Assembly: GCF_050003625.1 (NCBI RefSeq)
Contig: NC_134398.1
Location: 85,561,983 to 85,625,982 of the forward strand
Source of the DNA: Haematobia irritans
Taxonomy: Eukaryota > Arthropoda > Insecta > Diptera > Muscidae
Direction: 5' to 3'
DNA: 64,000 nt
This document shows, piece by piece, positions 1 to 10,567 of the stretch. The position numbers and the translations under genes were made by a program. Each line of letters opens with the position of its first letter. Within the stretch, counting starts at the first letter, position 1. The notes under the pieces are model-generated. The model was given only the letters and a program-made list of their open reading frames with translations, searched no databases and was not told the origin of the DNA.

Positions 1-236
1 GCTGACACGCCACGCTACGCTTACGTTCCGTTTTTGGATGCATAACCAGGCCTTAAGGCTCAACGCCAACGTCCACGTCTTGATTTAGTCGTATCCATAT
101 GAATAAACTGAAATGAATTTTCAAGTGAAAGAAAAATAGTTATAGGTCATCGTTGAACTTTAACTTAACGTTAACTAGTAAAAAAGATCTTGACGAGGAG
201 TAGCTTCTCAGTCAAATAATAATTTACGAAAACACT
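1..236 (+). promoter_or_regulatory. 5' flank and probable promoter/5' UTR of Coprox
   Basis: No ORF or repeat is visible here. A TCAGTC at 208-213 matches the insect initiator consensus TCAGTY and would give a leader of about 27 nt, but no TATA box at the right distance and no clear downstream promoter element is seen, so the start site is only a candidate. The stretch just before the start codon is AT-rich, as usual in flies. Confidence 0.3.
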
Positions 237-1385
237 ATGAGAGGTTGGCAAAGTTTACTAAGAAAAGTGGGTTCATTGGGCCTATATCAGTTTTCCCGCA
301 GAAAACCCCAAATAGGAGGCTTTCTGTTAGGTACCGGATTGTCAACATTCGTAACTTTAACTGTTGCTCAAATGGAATCCCGGAGAAGAAGAAAATTAAA
401 CACTTCAATTTATATGGCCGAACCAATTACTGATAGTAGCCAACTTTTAGACACCGAAAATGATATGAAAACAAAGATGGAATTGCTTGTTATGAAGATT
501 CAAGCGGATTTTTGTAAAGCTTTAGAAGCTGAAGAGTATGCTGGTCGGAAATTTCATGTGGATAGATGGTTACGCAATGAAGGCGGTGGGGGTGTAACAT
601 GTGTTTTGCAAGACGGCGAAGTTTTTGAAAAAGCAGGTGTAAACATATCGGTTGTAAAGGGTCACTTGCCACCACAAGCTGTACAGCAAATGCGGTCGCG
701 AGGAAAAAAGCTTAGTGAGGGCAGTAAATTGCCATTCTTTGCTGCTGGTGTCAGCGCAGTTATCCATCCTCGAAATCCAATGGTTCCGACAATTCATTTT
801 AACTACCGTTACTTCGAAGTTGTCGATACGGATGGATCGAAGCAATGGTGGTTTGGAGGAGGAACAGATCTTACGCCATACTACTTGGATGAGAAAGATG
901 CTGTGTCATTCCACAAAACTCTCAAAGATGCCTGTGATGCAAATAATTTGGAATACTACCCAAAGTTCAAAAAATGGTGTGATGATTACTTTAGGATAAA
1001 ACATCGTGACGAATGTCGAGGAATTGGGGGAATATTCTTTGATGACATTGATACACCAAGTCAAGAAGAAGCTTTCAAATTCGTTTCAGACTGTGCCCAT
1101 GCAGTTATACCTTCATATCTCCCGATTGTAAGACGTCATAAAAATGATGATTTTGGAGACAGAGAGCGCCAATGGCAACTTCTACGCCGTGGGCGTTATG
1201 TAGAATTTAACTTGATCTATGATCGTGGAACAAAGTTCGGTTTATACACCCCAGGTGCTCGATATGAGAGTATTTTGATGTCTTTACCACTTACAGCACG
1301 ATGGGAATATATGCATTCTCCATTACCTAATTCGAAGGAAACAAAACTTCTAGAAGTTCTCAAAAATCCCAAAGATTGGCTGTAA
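237..1385 (+). CDS. Coprox: coproporphyrinogen III oxidase (oxygen-dependent), intact single exon
   Basis: Encodes a 382-residue oxygen-dependent coproporphyrinogen III oxidase, which carries out the two oxidative decarboxylations turning coproporphyrinogen III into protoporphyrinogen IX in haem synthesis, in the mitochondrial intermembrane space. The length fits animal enzymes. Residues 1-25 are basic and amphipathic, followed by a hydrophobic run (about 27-45, [19 protein letters not shown]) and a basic stretch, as expected of a bipartite intermembrane-space presequence. The catalytic domain starts near residue 75; WLRNEGGGG is at 111-119, and the family signature from KKWCDDYF through HRDECRG to GGIFFDD lies at about 236-260. 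[19 protein letters not shown] at about 318-336 and the final LKNPKDWL are also typical. The start is the first ATG after an AT-rich leader. There are no stops or frameshifts. It is the only complete host gene in the window; overlapping ORFs on both strands are shadows. Confidence 0.97.
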   Translation: MRGWQSLLRKVGSLGLYQFSRRKPQIGGFLLGTGLSTFVTLTVAQMESRRRRKLNTSIYMAEPITDSSQLLDTENDMKTKMELLVMKIQADFCKALEAEEYAGRKFHVDRWLRNEGGGGVTCVLQDGEVFEKAGVNISVVKGHLPPQAVQQMRSRGKKLSEGSKLPFFAAGVSAVIHPRNPMVPTIHFNYRYFEVVDTDGSKQWWFGGGTDLTPYYLDEKDAVSFHKTLKDACDANNLEYYPKFKKWCDDYFRIKHRDECRGIGGIFFDDIDTPSQEEAFKFVSDCAHAVIPSYLPIVRRHKNDDFGDRERQWQLLRRGRYVEFNLIYDRGTKFGLYTPGARYESILMSLPLTARWEYMHSPLPNSKETKLLEVLKNPKDWL

Positions 1386-1502
1386 AAACTTCTCTCGCAA
1401 CCACAAATCTTCTTATGCATTAAAATCTAAAAGTATATCGCATATATGCATATTCGGAATGTGTTCATGACATTTTTACGTTCGTGTTCTAATTTATGAG
1501 AA

Positions 1503-1508
1503 AATAAA
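1503..1508 (+). terminator. candidate polyadenylation signal of Coprox
   Basis: AATAAA lies 118 nt after the Coprox stop codon and is followed by T-rich sequence. It is the first canonical hexamer downstream. The rest of 1386-1654 is AT-rich 3' flank with nothing else recognisable. Confidence 0.45.
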
Positions 1509-1654
1509 TTTTTTCATTATATATTTCTTGAACAAAATACTACGAAATTTATTTATTATGAACATACAAATATATATTTTCTATGTTAAGAATAATTTTG
1601 TACACAATAATAGCTTTATTGACTACAATACTTCTCCCCAAGTTTGACTTTTTA

Positions 1655-1742
1655 TAACAAATTACACTAGTTTACAAAATAAATTTTTTTTGTGCATTTG
1701 ATAAGAGGTGACTTTTCTTATGTAGTTTGATCTGCTGAAAAT
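1655..1742 (-). repeat. dispersed repeat R8, end fragment, inverted
   Basis: The sequence from ACACTAGTTTACAAAAT to GTAGTTTGATCTG is the reverse complement of the end of the repeat at 2598-2850. Other copies lie at 48560-48725 and 59440-59612. It has no coding potential and its class is unknown. Confidence 0.55.
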
Positions 1743-1839
1743 GAAGGTTGAAAGTATCATCTTTATGAACATGGCTTTTACTTTTCCGGCAGCGCAGTCA
1801 TTGTAAAACACGATTTTGTTTGAAAAATTCGCCCTTTTT

Positions 1840-2556
1840 CACCGAAACGAAATGCTGGCGCATTCACTACTTATGCCACATATTTTATACGGTGTAGAGG
1901 TTTATATGGGGTCAAGTAGATCAAGTTTGTCTAAACTTACTTCATGTTTCCATTCTCTGCTTCGTTTTGTATTCGGTAAAAAACTGTAGACACAACTATT
2001 CACGCTTTGCTAATGAATTTCTGGGATGCTCGTTTGAGCGTTATCTTGATATTCGATGTCTTTGTTTTCTTTATGGTGTTTTGAAATCAGGTAAACCAGC
2101 ATATCTTATATCTTATTTCCGGTGCTTGAGTACAACAAGGACCACTCAAATACGCATTGAACATTTCAACCATAATATTCTGGAGCGCTCGTTTGCAATT
2201 CGAGTTACCAGACTGTGGAACTCCTTACCTCAAAACATAAAGCAATTATCGAATAGTGTTCATGTTTTCAAAAAAAAGTTAATATCCCATTTTTCTCACC
2301 AAGCTTAGCAGTTTAGTCATTGACAATCTCTGTCTCACACTTATTCATTATTTTTTTAGAAATGTGCATTGAGGATTTTGCTAGATTTTTAGATTTTTAA
2401 GTTTTTTTTTTTTATAGTTTTAGAATTTTTCGTGTTAGTGCCTTAGCAATTTTTGATGTATGTAATTAATATTTTAAATCTCATTATTGCTCTACTTTAT
2501 ATATCTATCAACATATGGCCCATGGGGGCTCAGTTTGATTAAATAAATAAATATAA
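1840..2556 (+). mobile_element. CR1-like LINE, 5'-truncated 3' end
   Basis: The frame near 1850-1965 reads LMPHILYGVEV, the segment after the reverse transcriptase thumb in CR1/Jockey-type ORF2. The frame at 1967-2308 (113 residues) continues to the ORF2 C-terminus, with the hallmark SFAIRVTRLWNSLPQNI followed by FKKKLISHFSHQA. A shift separates the two frames. The end is a 240-nt 3' UTR with a TAAATAAATAAATA tail at about 2540-2556. The minus-strand LINE at 4562-10040 has a homologous C-terminus (RSFLVRLTRIWNTLPQEL, DHFSHN) and the same kind of tail, but the two are clearly different families. Dead fragment. Confidence 0.8.
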
Positions 2557-2597
2557 ATATATTTTGAACCACTTAACGTATCACAGATCCAATTATA

Positions 2598-2850
2598 TAC
2601 GTTTGTTCGTCATCTCAATACCTTGCATTCAAGTACCAATAACGATATAATCGGACATTTCTAGATCGAGATATAATTTGTTTAGTGAAAAAAGGCCGAA
2701 AAACTAAAAATAACGGGATATCTCAAAAACTGTTCCATAAAAAAAATTTAAACTTCATTTTCGAATTCTACAGATCAAAATACATAAGAAATGTAACCTC
2801 TCATCAAATGTACATTTTCAGTGTAAACTAGTATTATTGAAATGGTATTG
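2598..2850 (+). repeat. dispersed repeat R8
   Basis: Runs from CATCTCAATACCTTGCATTC through ATATAATTTGTTTAGTGAAA to a GTGTAAACTAGT end. Found again at 48560-48725 (inverted) and 59440-59612, with an inverted end piece at 1655-1742. Noncoding. Confidence 0.6.
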
Positions 2851-3039
2851 CATGTAACTTCTACTCTTTTCTCACTGTATTTATATATTAACATTTCGAA
2901 ATGTACGAATGGTACGTTCTTTTGTAGTATATTATTTATGTTTTGTTGAGCTTATAAATTTGTGTTGTTTTAACAAATTCAATGATACAAAAGCTGCTCA
3001 ACCAAAAATATCTTTTGTAGCGCTGGATGATGTATATCA

Positions 3040-3345
3040 ACACACCAAAAAAAAATTTTTTTTTGATTTCAATCACGAAATTCGATGATTCAATAATTTT
3101 TTAATTGAAATGACCAATCGCGAAAATGATTTTGATTAAAAACCAACACGATTTTCAATTAAAAATTTAATTGACTTTTGTCACGGAATCAATAATTTGT
3201 GTGATTGAATCAATAAAAACAGTGATTGGTTTTTGACATAAAATTCAATCAATGTTGTAATTGAATCAATTAAAATTTTCATTAATTTCGCGACAAAAAT
3301 CAAGCATCTTTTGATTGATTCAATTAAATGAAATTGGCAATAAAT
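3040..3345. repeat. AT-rich self-complementary repeat R9
   Basis: Begins CACACCAAAAAAAAATTTT and is filled with AATTGATTCAATTAA-like inverted motifs, so it can fold extensively on itself. Related copies are at 16312-16607, 47460-48520 (several pieces), 56238-56485 and 58308-58608, the last with the reverse-complement end TTTTTTTGTGTG. It behaves like an AT-rich fold-back element, but no duplication of the target could be fixed here. Confidence 0.6.
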
Positions 3346-3514
3346 TTCAATCAAATAAATAAAATAAAAGAAAATATGCGTTTCTTATAAAACATATTCA
3401 ATATTTTGTTTTTGTGAATTATGCAATAGATAAAAGAATTTGGTTCTTGTCATTTGTGTGTTTTGTTCTAACATAACTTACACTTACAATTACTATAAAT
3501 AACAACTAAAGCTG

Positions 3515-3665
3515 AGTACTATGTTCAGTTTTCAAGCTGAAACTCAGCTTGTTTCCACGGCTATTTTTTAATTAATTTATTTAGAAATATAAAATTATTG
3601 CAATCAATTCTTTGGATCTTTTCCATCCATTATTTGGCATGACTTGATCAAAACATAATCATCTT
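3515..3665 (+). repeat. dispersed repeat S (AGCTTGTTTCCACGG family)
   Basis: The run from GTACTATGTTCAGTTTTCAAG to GATCTTTTCCATCC recurs at 59250-59400, and its first 20 bases near 47285. Noncoding. It sits beside R8 and R9 at both ends of the window. Confidence 0.5.
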
Positions 3666-4149
3666 CTGTTACGAAACCCTATTGTGTGGCTAAGGATATT
3701 CTGCTCTGAGCTCACCGGCTAAAGGCCGAAACACAATGAACAAGTATATGCAGCAGTAAGTTCGGCCGGGCCGAATCTTAAATACCCACCACCATGAATC
3801 AAATATAATAGTTTACTTTGAAAACTCTTCGTCGTAGTGGGTTTCTTGATAATATATGGAATTTTAGGGGGTTTGATGACAAATTTTCTCCCAAGCAATT
3901 CATTTCAAACCGATTCTACCTATGAAGACTAGATCAGATTCTGGATTTATGAGAACCAATTTTGTGTGAGTTTTAGAGAAATCATAAACATATCGTGTAT
4001 ATGATGAAATAACGCCTTGATTTGAAATCTTAAATCTGTAGATTTTTCCGCCATTATTTAAATGAATACGATGAAAATTGAAAGTAAAATTTCCATATTT
4101 TAATTTTACTTTCAGTTTCAAGCAATTATCATGATCAGTGCGCCTGGGT

Positions 4150-4351
4150 TACCCTGAAAGAAGTGTTTTCTTTTCTGAGGAGCGAAATTTTAGACAAGCA
4201 AAGTTTTCTTTTGACACAAATTTTAGAGACAATCGTTGAATCGCTTATCAAAAATTCGGATCAGTTTGCTCTAAACGAAAATACTTTATACGAAAGTATC
4301 ATTTGTCTAAAATTTCATTCCGGAGGAAAATTTTTTTTCTTTGGGTGTACC
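4150..4351. mobile_element. small inverted-repeat element (MITE) inside the type I element
   Basis: Absent from the type I copy at 24978-25918. The ends are inverted over about 45 nt: TACCCTGAAAGAAGTG with GCGAAATTTTAGACAA on the left, and the complement of TTGTCTAAAATTTCATTCC with a CTTTGGGTGTA end on the right. TACCCT at both borders may be the target duplication. The end resembles that of the element at 44447-44912. Confidence 0.5.
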
Positions 4352-5163
4352 CTCAAGAAGTTAAATCGGTCTATATCGATGCCTTACCAAACGGACCGGT
4401 AAAAATAAATGCGATACAGATTTTGGAGGGTCTAAAATTCCATTTTACATTTTTGTGCAAATCAGATAAAAAGAAGCCCAATCATACCAAATCATGGACC
4501 GATAGGCACCATTTGCGACACCCCTATTTGTGATCTTAAAATACCTCTAGATTTCCAATTTATTTATTTATTTCATATAATACCCAAAGCCTACAAGGCC
4601 AATACATTAATATTATATTTTTTTACTTAACAATAGTTGATAGATATAAAAAACATAACATGTTTAAAGGAATTTTAAAATCATGAAATATAAGCGGCTC
4701 CCCAGCCATATATCAAGTTTTTTGTTTTATATATTTTTTTTCTTATGTAATGCCCAGCCAGCAACAATGCACTTATACATATAAGAATAATGACCAATAG
4801 TCTAATTATGAGAAAAATGGTCAGTAACCATACGACGAAATTGTCCATACGAATGTGAGAATGAACGCAATTCTTGTGGCAGTGTATTCCATATTCTAGT
4901 CAGCCGAACCAGAAAAGATCGTTCATAGAATTGAGAGGACATCAACGGAACTAACAGTTGAGTATTTCTGGTTGTTCTACAAAAGACAAAATTTTCACGT
5001 AATAATGGCGGCACCCCAGTTATCATGATCTTGTAGAATGATACTAACATGCGAACATCAGGAAGATATTTGAACGCAAATCCTAAAAAAGATATGGCGT
5101 GCTGAGATACGTGATCATAACGTCGCAAATTATACACATACCTAACTACAGTATTGAAAATGC

Positions 5164-5313
5164 GGAGGTGGAGTGGTAGGCATAGTAGGGTAATTTAAGT
5201 ATTAATGATTAGGATTGATAACTTTACAATTACTATTAATGTATTTTTTTTAAGAACAATACGATTTATTGGCCACGAAGGCTTACTGTATTGTTAAATA
5301 AAATAAAAAAAAA
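5164..5313 (+). mobile_element. 5'-truncated retroelement tail inside the LINE
   Basis: The 150-bp insert ends in TAAATAAAATAAAAAAAAA and is flanked by the 9-bp direct repeat TGAAAATGC (5155-5163 and 5314-5322). Its text TTATTGGCCACGAAGGCTTA resembles the 3' UTR of the host LINE (AAGCCTACAAGGCCAATA on the opposite strand), so it is probably a truncated copy of a related CR1-like LINE. Confidence 0.7.
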
Positions 5314-6086
5314 TGAAAATGCGCTGAAGCTTTGAAAAATTTGTAGCTGTAGTTCCAGATACCACCTCAATTCCATAAAGAATAGGAGACATAAGTAATG
5401 CCCAAGCAATCCTAGACCGAATATGTTGTGGATGAAAGATGTTAGTCGAGTTAACCCTACGCAGAGTAACTATGACCTTAGAAGTTATGTAGTTGATATG
5501 CGAAGAAAAGTCCAGCCTGTTGTCCAGTATTACCCCAAGACATCGCATCTCATCAACAACATCAACTCTCATTCCCCTAAGAAAAATGTCAAGTTCGGGC
5601 AGATCATGTCTCTGAGGACCAAAAAACATAACTTTACTTTTCGAAGCATTAATCAATAATCCGTTGTCAGCTAGCCAAGAGTCAATACTCTCTAAGGTCG
5701 TGGTAACGGTCCCAGTCAAAGTACTGACATCGCTACCAAAGAAGACAATGTGGATATCGTCCGCATATAGATAGGGAATGCTATTCGGACCTATAATCCT
5801 GTCAACTACACCATTAATGTATAAGTTGAATAGCAAAGGTCCTAATGTGGACCCTTGCGGAACCCCACAATCCACATGACTAACTCCATACCTGACGCCA
5901 TTTAAAGAAACGTACTGAGACCTATTAGAAAGGTAAGAATCCAAGAGCCTACATGCCGTGCTAGAAAAGTTGTAGTCCATAGAAAGCTTACGAACAAGTC
6001 CGCTATGACTGACAAGATCAAACGCTCTTGACAAGTCTAAGGCAACAAGAACATAAGATAATCCCCTATCAACGGTTCTCCTTATA

Positions 6087-7019
6087 AAGGGCGATTCTTT
6101 TGAGGTTAGGATTTTCATGCATTAGTATTTGACAGATCACGTGGGATTTCAGACATGGTGTCAAAGAGAAAGATGCTCAGTATGGTTTGACATTTCATCA
6201 TGAATAGACTTACTAACGAGCAACGCTTGCAAATCATTGAATTTTATTACCAAAATCAGTGTTCGGTTCGAAATGTGTTTATCGACAAATTTTGTTCAGC
6301 GATGAGGCTCATTTCTGGTTGAATGGCTACGTAAATAAGCAAAATTGCCGCATTTGGAGTGAAGAGCAACCAGAAGCCGTTCAAGAACTGCCCATGCATC
6401 CCGAAAAATGCACTGTTTGGTGTGGTTTGTACGCTGGTGGAATCATTGGACCGTATTTTTTCAAAGATGCTGTTGGACGCAACGTTACGGTGAATGGCGA
6501 TCGCTATCGTTCGATGCTAACAAACTTTTTGTTGCCAAAAATGGTAGAACTGAACTTGGTTGACATGTGGTTTCAACAAGATGGCGCTACATGCCACACA
6601 GCTCGCGATTCTATGGCCATTTTGAGGGAAAACTTCGGAGAACAATTCATCTCAAGAAATGGACCGGTAAGTTGGCCACCAAGATCATGCGATTTGACGC
6701 CTTTAGACTATTTTTTGTGGGGCTACGTCAAGTCTAAAGTCTACAGAAATAAGCCAGCAACTATTCCAGCTTTGGAAGACAACATTTCTGAAGAAATTCG
6801 GGCTATTCCGGCCGAAATGCTCGAAAAAGTTGCCCAAAATTGGACTTTCCGAATGGACCACCTAAGACGCAGCCGCGGTCAACATTTAAATGAAATTATC
6901 TTCAAAAAGTAAATGTCATGGACCAATCTAACGTTTCAAATAAAGAACCGATGAGATTTTGCAAATTTTATGCGTTTTTTTTAAAAAAAAAGTTATCAAG
7001 CTCTTAACAAATCACCCTT
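6087..7019 (+). mobile_element. mariner copy A, internally deleted
   Basis: 933 bp, bounded by TA at 6085-6086 and 7020-7021, with ends AAGGGCGATT and AATCACCCTT. It sits in the reverse transcriptase region of the LINE. Copies at 39741-40674, 46328-47260 and 62388-63320 share the ends AAGGGTGATT. The middle is deleted: after ATGAATAGACTTACTAACGA the sequence runs 70 nt and jumps to TTTATCGACAAATTTTG, losing the rest of the DNA-binding region. Confidence 0.92.
6259..6912 (+). pseudogene. mariner transposase catalytic half (copy A)
   Basis: The 217-residue open frame is the C-terminal catalytic part of a Tc1/mariner transposase, the DDE/D nuclease that cuts and pastes the element at TA. Catalytic aspartates are visible in FSDEAHFWLNG, FQQDGATCHTA and CDLTPLDYFLWGYVKSKVY; 41 residues lie between the second and third, a DD41D spacing described for the rosa group of fly mariners. 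The usual N-terminal helix-turn-helix domains are absent and the original start codon is out of frame with this part because of the deletion. It differs from the other three copies at very few residues (for example MVELN in place of MEELN). Functional nuclease activity without the DNA-binding domain is unlikely. Confidence 0.88.
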
Positions 7020-8894
7020 TATTATCGGTCAGACCGACTAGATGAGCAGAGGTGCTAAAGCCCTGCCGAAACCCATACTGGTGAGGACTAAGGATGTCCA
7101 AATCATTCACGTAATTCAAAATCTCATCATTTACTATATTCTCAAAAATTTTCGATAATGCGGACAGTATGCTTATTGGTCGGAAATTACTCACGTCAGA
7201 GAAACTACCACCCTTATGTATGGGAACAACCCGCGCAAGTTTCCAACAAGACGGGAAAGAAGAAGTCATTAAAATCACATTAAAGAAATGTACCAAATGT
7301 CGCGAAATATATGGAAAAATTAGTTTCAAGAAATGTATCGGGATACCATCGACACCAATTGCCTTCGAGGTAATACGTCTCATAGATCTCAGAATGTCAT
7401 ACTCATTGACGTGTCCGAATGAAAACCCACCTAAATGCAAATCATTCCCAGTAAGGTGATCGACATCAACACCTTGCAAACCACGGCAGAGAAAATGTCT
7501 ATTGAGTTCCTCAACGTCACATTCAGCCATCCCAGAATCAACATAACATCCTGACTGACGCATACTGGTCCAAAGCTGTGCACTAGTCAACATTCCAAAC
7601 CGTCTAAGATAACAATTTCTCTTTACCCTACGCATTACTAACTACGCTCTATTCCTGTAGGTACGATAAACACGACCATTACTCTCAGTTGGATACCTCC
7701 TGTACTGTCTATAGGCCATATCCATCAATGATTTAAACAGTAAAATCTCCCTGGAGCTGGACCCACACATTCCTTTGGTTCCTAACCTTCTTCCTAACTA
7801 ACGGAACAAAACAAAATAAATTTGTAATAAGATCATTAATAATACCTAGAATCGTATCAACATCCGTTGTAGAGTAAATTGGTCCGCAGTCATATGACAC
7901 CAAATAGTCAAGTAAATCATTCCAATTTATAGAACTATAGTCACGGTATTCAAAGAACTGTTCAGTGTATGATATCTCAAATTCATAAGATCCAAAAAGT
8001 AAGGCATGATGAGAATGTGACAGACATTGAACCTGAGATGAGAACATCAGTTTAGTTGGCCTACTCAATAAGAGAAAATCAATTAATGAGCAAGAGTTGT
8101 GGGTAACATCATAGTGAGTCGGCAACATATTATGTGAAACAGCTAATCCAACACCTCTACATACCGACCTTACACTGTTCGATTGATTAATGTTAAATAA
8201 ATTCCGATTAAAATCACCAACAATTAGGATGTCAGAGTATCTAGTAAATAAATCTGTATGGGAGGCCATAAAACATTCTAGATTGCCATGGAGCAAGTAA
8301 ACAACACCAAAAAGTAATTTGGATGATCCATACAAAATTTCCAAGAATAAAGACTCACACTCACCATAATCGACAGACCTAAATACTGTCTTATACTTCA
8401 ACTTGGATGATATATATACCGACGCCTCCTCCACGCGAGACAGGCCGATCGCTACGAATGAATGAATAACCATGCAATGCAACAGATTTCGTAGAAATAT
8501 ATAAGTTGCTAACTAGCGGGCCTAGGTTGACTTCAAGACTCATATAATAACAATAGTAGGTGGCTGGGGAACAACTTTATGAAATTATAAATGAAAACGA
8601 ATATACTGTAAATAATCGCAATAATAAGTACCGAGTTATTTAAATTCATACTAATTTTACTCAGTGGCAATGCATATAAAGGAAAAGTGAGTTAAAAGAT
8701 GTAATCAAAAAACTACAATAAGAGATCAGAAGTAATATAATTGAACTAATGTAGACAGTAATAAAAAGGTGTAATCAAAATAAAAAGGAAAAAAAAAATT
8801 ACAATATGAGATCAAAAGTAATATCATTGAAGTAAAGTAAACAGTAAGAAAAAGTTTCAGCAAGTATAAAAAAAATAAAACGCAATAATACAAC

Positions 8895-9779
8895 TTATAG
8901 CTGGAGACACTCCTCATAACTGCACTCTCCCACCGCTCCATCCAATAACGCCAGGCGGGCTTTAAGAACATCAGAATAAAGAACACGATATTTGGCAATC
9001 TTTTTCTCTCGCAGTAATCGCCTACAAAGAAAATTTAGCTTCCTTGCTGATGGTGTCATGTGCTCATTCAGATAAACACGGGTAGCTAAATCACCACCCA
9101 TAATATCAGAAAGCTTTAATTGTCTGGTTTGAAAATACTTTTTCAGAATCTGATCCCGCTTATAACCAGCATTAAATTTGACTACTATAGATCTTTGATT
9201 GTTGGTATAAAAGGCATTGTTGATTTCAACTTTACTAAGCTCAATATGGTAGACAGCAGCAATAGCAATTACATTGTTGAGAATACCGTCAATATCCAAT
9301 CCTGCTGGTAATCCGGTAATGACAAAATTGGAACTGTTGATATTCCTATATATTACATTGTGTTCCTTGTTGTTAGAGGCTTCAACTACTTTAATAGCCA
9401 GGCTGCATTGTTCTATATTGGCACGCAGTTCTGAAACTGTAGTACTGATTTCCTTTTTTATGTCATCAGCCACGGTGTCGATTTTTGCATTAAATGTAAC
9501 TTTATCCGCCTCCATGCACCTTAGAATTCGGTCTATTTTGGCATGAAGTGACCGAGTATCAGCATCTTCAGACAATGATGGTATGGAGCATGAACCACAT
9601 TTAAAAAAGATGGACGTAGAGTCTTTCAAGGTTGAACAAATTTTTTCATTGATATTAGCGCAAGAAAGATGGATCCACTCACAACAGATTACACATTTTA
9701 CAGATCCCTTTTTATTATTCACGCTTTTGTTACACATTGGGCACTTCTCCTCTTGATCATTATCTTTATGTGACGGCAT
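8895..9779 (-). CDS. LINE ORF1 protein with PHD-like zinc finger
   Basis: A complete 294-residue minus-strand frame starting at the ATG at 9779. Residues 14-63 hold a CxxC...CxxC...H..C...CGSC pattern (CPMCNKSV, CVICCEWIHLSCANI, FKCGSC) matching the PHD-type finger of CR1-clade ORF1 proteins. Residues about 75-140 are rich in alternating charged and hydrophobic residues and could be a coiled coil. Residues about 150-260 look like an RNA-binding domain of the type seen in LINE ORF1 (NFVITGLPAGLDIDG, then SIVVKFNAGYKRDQILKKY, and ARKLNFLCRRLLREKKIAKY). The family role is binding the element RNA and acting as a nucleic-acid chaperone. It is the only LINE frame in the window without a break, but the partner ORF2 is dead. 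Confidence 0.8.
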   Translation of the reverse strand: MPSHKDNDQEEKCPMCNKSVNNKKGSVKCVICCEWIHLSCANINEKICSTLKDSTSIFFKCGSCSIPSLSEDADTRSLHAKIDRILRCMEADKVTFNAKIDTVADDIKKEISTTVSELRANIEQCSLAIKVVEASNNKEHNVIYRNINSSNFVITGLPAGLDIDGILNNVIAIAAVYHIELSKVEINNAFYTNNQRSIVVKFNAGYKRDQILKKYFQTRQLKLSDIMGGDLATRVYLNEHMTPSARKLNFLCRRLLREKKIAKYRVLYSDVLKARLALLDGAVGECSYEECLQL

Positions 9780-10567
9780 TGTTAGGCACGTGCAGAAAAC
9801 AGCAACAAAACTATATGAGATAGGTTATGTCGAACACAGAAGCAGTTGCGCCGAAGAATTAATCCAAATTTGAAAATAAGAATGTAAAACTTCAAACAAC
9901 GTTTATATCCGGGATGTCGAAAAATACTTATGGGTAGATTCCAGTAGTTTTTAATTAGAAAAAACTATCATTTACACTTTTATATGCAGAACCACAAAAT
10001 TTGCTCAACTATACGGGCATAGCGTTGCCGATTAGTCAGTCAATTTCAGGCAAATCGGATAGTAAATACAGTTTCTAGAAGCCCAAGAATCAAAATCGGG
10101 AGATCGGTCTATATGGGGGCTATACCAAAACATGGACCGACGCGGATTATTTTCGACACACCTCTTTGTGGTCCTAAAATACCTCTAGATTTCCAATTTC
10201 AGGCAAATCGGATAGTAAATACAGTTTCTAGAAGGCCAAGAATCAAAATCGGGAGATCGGTCTATATGGTGGCTATACCAAAACATGGAACGATGGGCAC
10301 CATTTTCGGCACACCTTTTTATGGCCCTCAAGTACCTCTATATTTTCAATTTCGGGCAAATTGGATAAAAACTAAGGTTTTTATAAGCCCAAGACCCCAA
10401 ATCGGGAAGTCGGTTTATATGGGGACTATATCAAAACATGGACCGATATAGCCCATCTTCGAACTTGACCTGCCTGCAAACAAAAAACTAATCTGTGCAA
10501 ATTTCAAGACGATAGCGCCATTATTAAAGTCTGTAGCGTGATTACAACAGAGAGACGGACATCCCAA

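Larger units (their letters stand above)
4802..8580 (-). pseudogene. LINE ORF2: endonuclease plus reverse transcriptase, disrupted
   Basis: Read on the minus strand. The endonuclease at about 8580-7733 shows VGDFN, SCSLIDF and LSHSHHALLF; near 8410 the reading frame shifts at a TATATATA run, and near 7700 it breaks again. The reverse transcriptase at 7635-7022 shows VPIHKGG and NFRPISILSALSKIFE. It is then interrupted by the mariner and resumes at 6084 with LDLSRAFD, GVPQGSTLGPLLF and the catalytic YLYADD. From 5323 to 5164 an inserted retro-fragment breaks it again. The C-terminal segment at 5137-4802 has RSFLVRLTRIWNTLPQEL. Catalytic motifs survive, so the copy was fairly young when broken, but it cannot make a full product. 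Confidence 0.85.
4562..10040 (-). mobile_element. near full-length CR1-like LINE, inactivated
   Basis: A minus-strand non-LTR retrotransposon of about 4.5 kb after subtracting the mariner at 6087-7019 and the 150-bp insert at 5164-5313. It runs from a short 5' leader (to 10040) through ORF1 with a PHD-like finger and ORF2 with endonuclease and reverse transcriptase, to a 3' end made of AAAT repeats (4562-4575). The target duplication CAATTT flanks it (4556-4561 and 10041-10046), so it inserted into the type I element as one event. ORF1 is open; ORF2 has several breaks. A PHD finger in ORF1 and tetranucleotide tails fit the CR1 clade of insects. Confidence 0.85.

Noticed and set aside
237..433. 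Second short frames over the Coprox 5' end, both strands
   Set aside because: They are shadows in other frames of a conserved gene with no features of their own.
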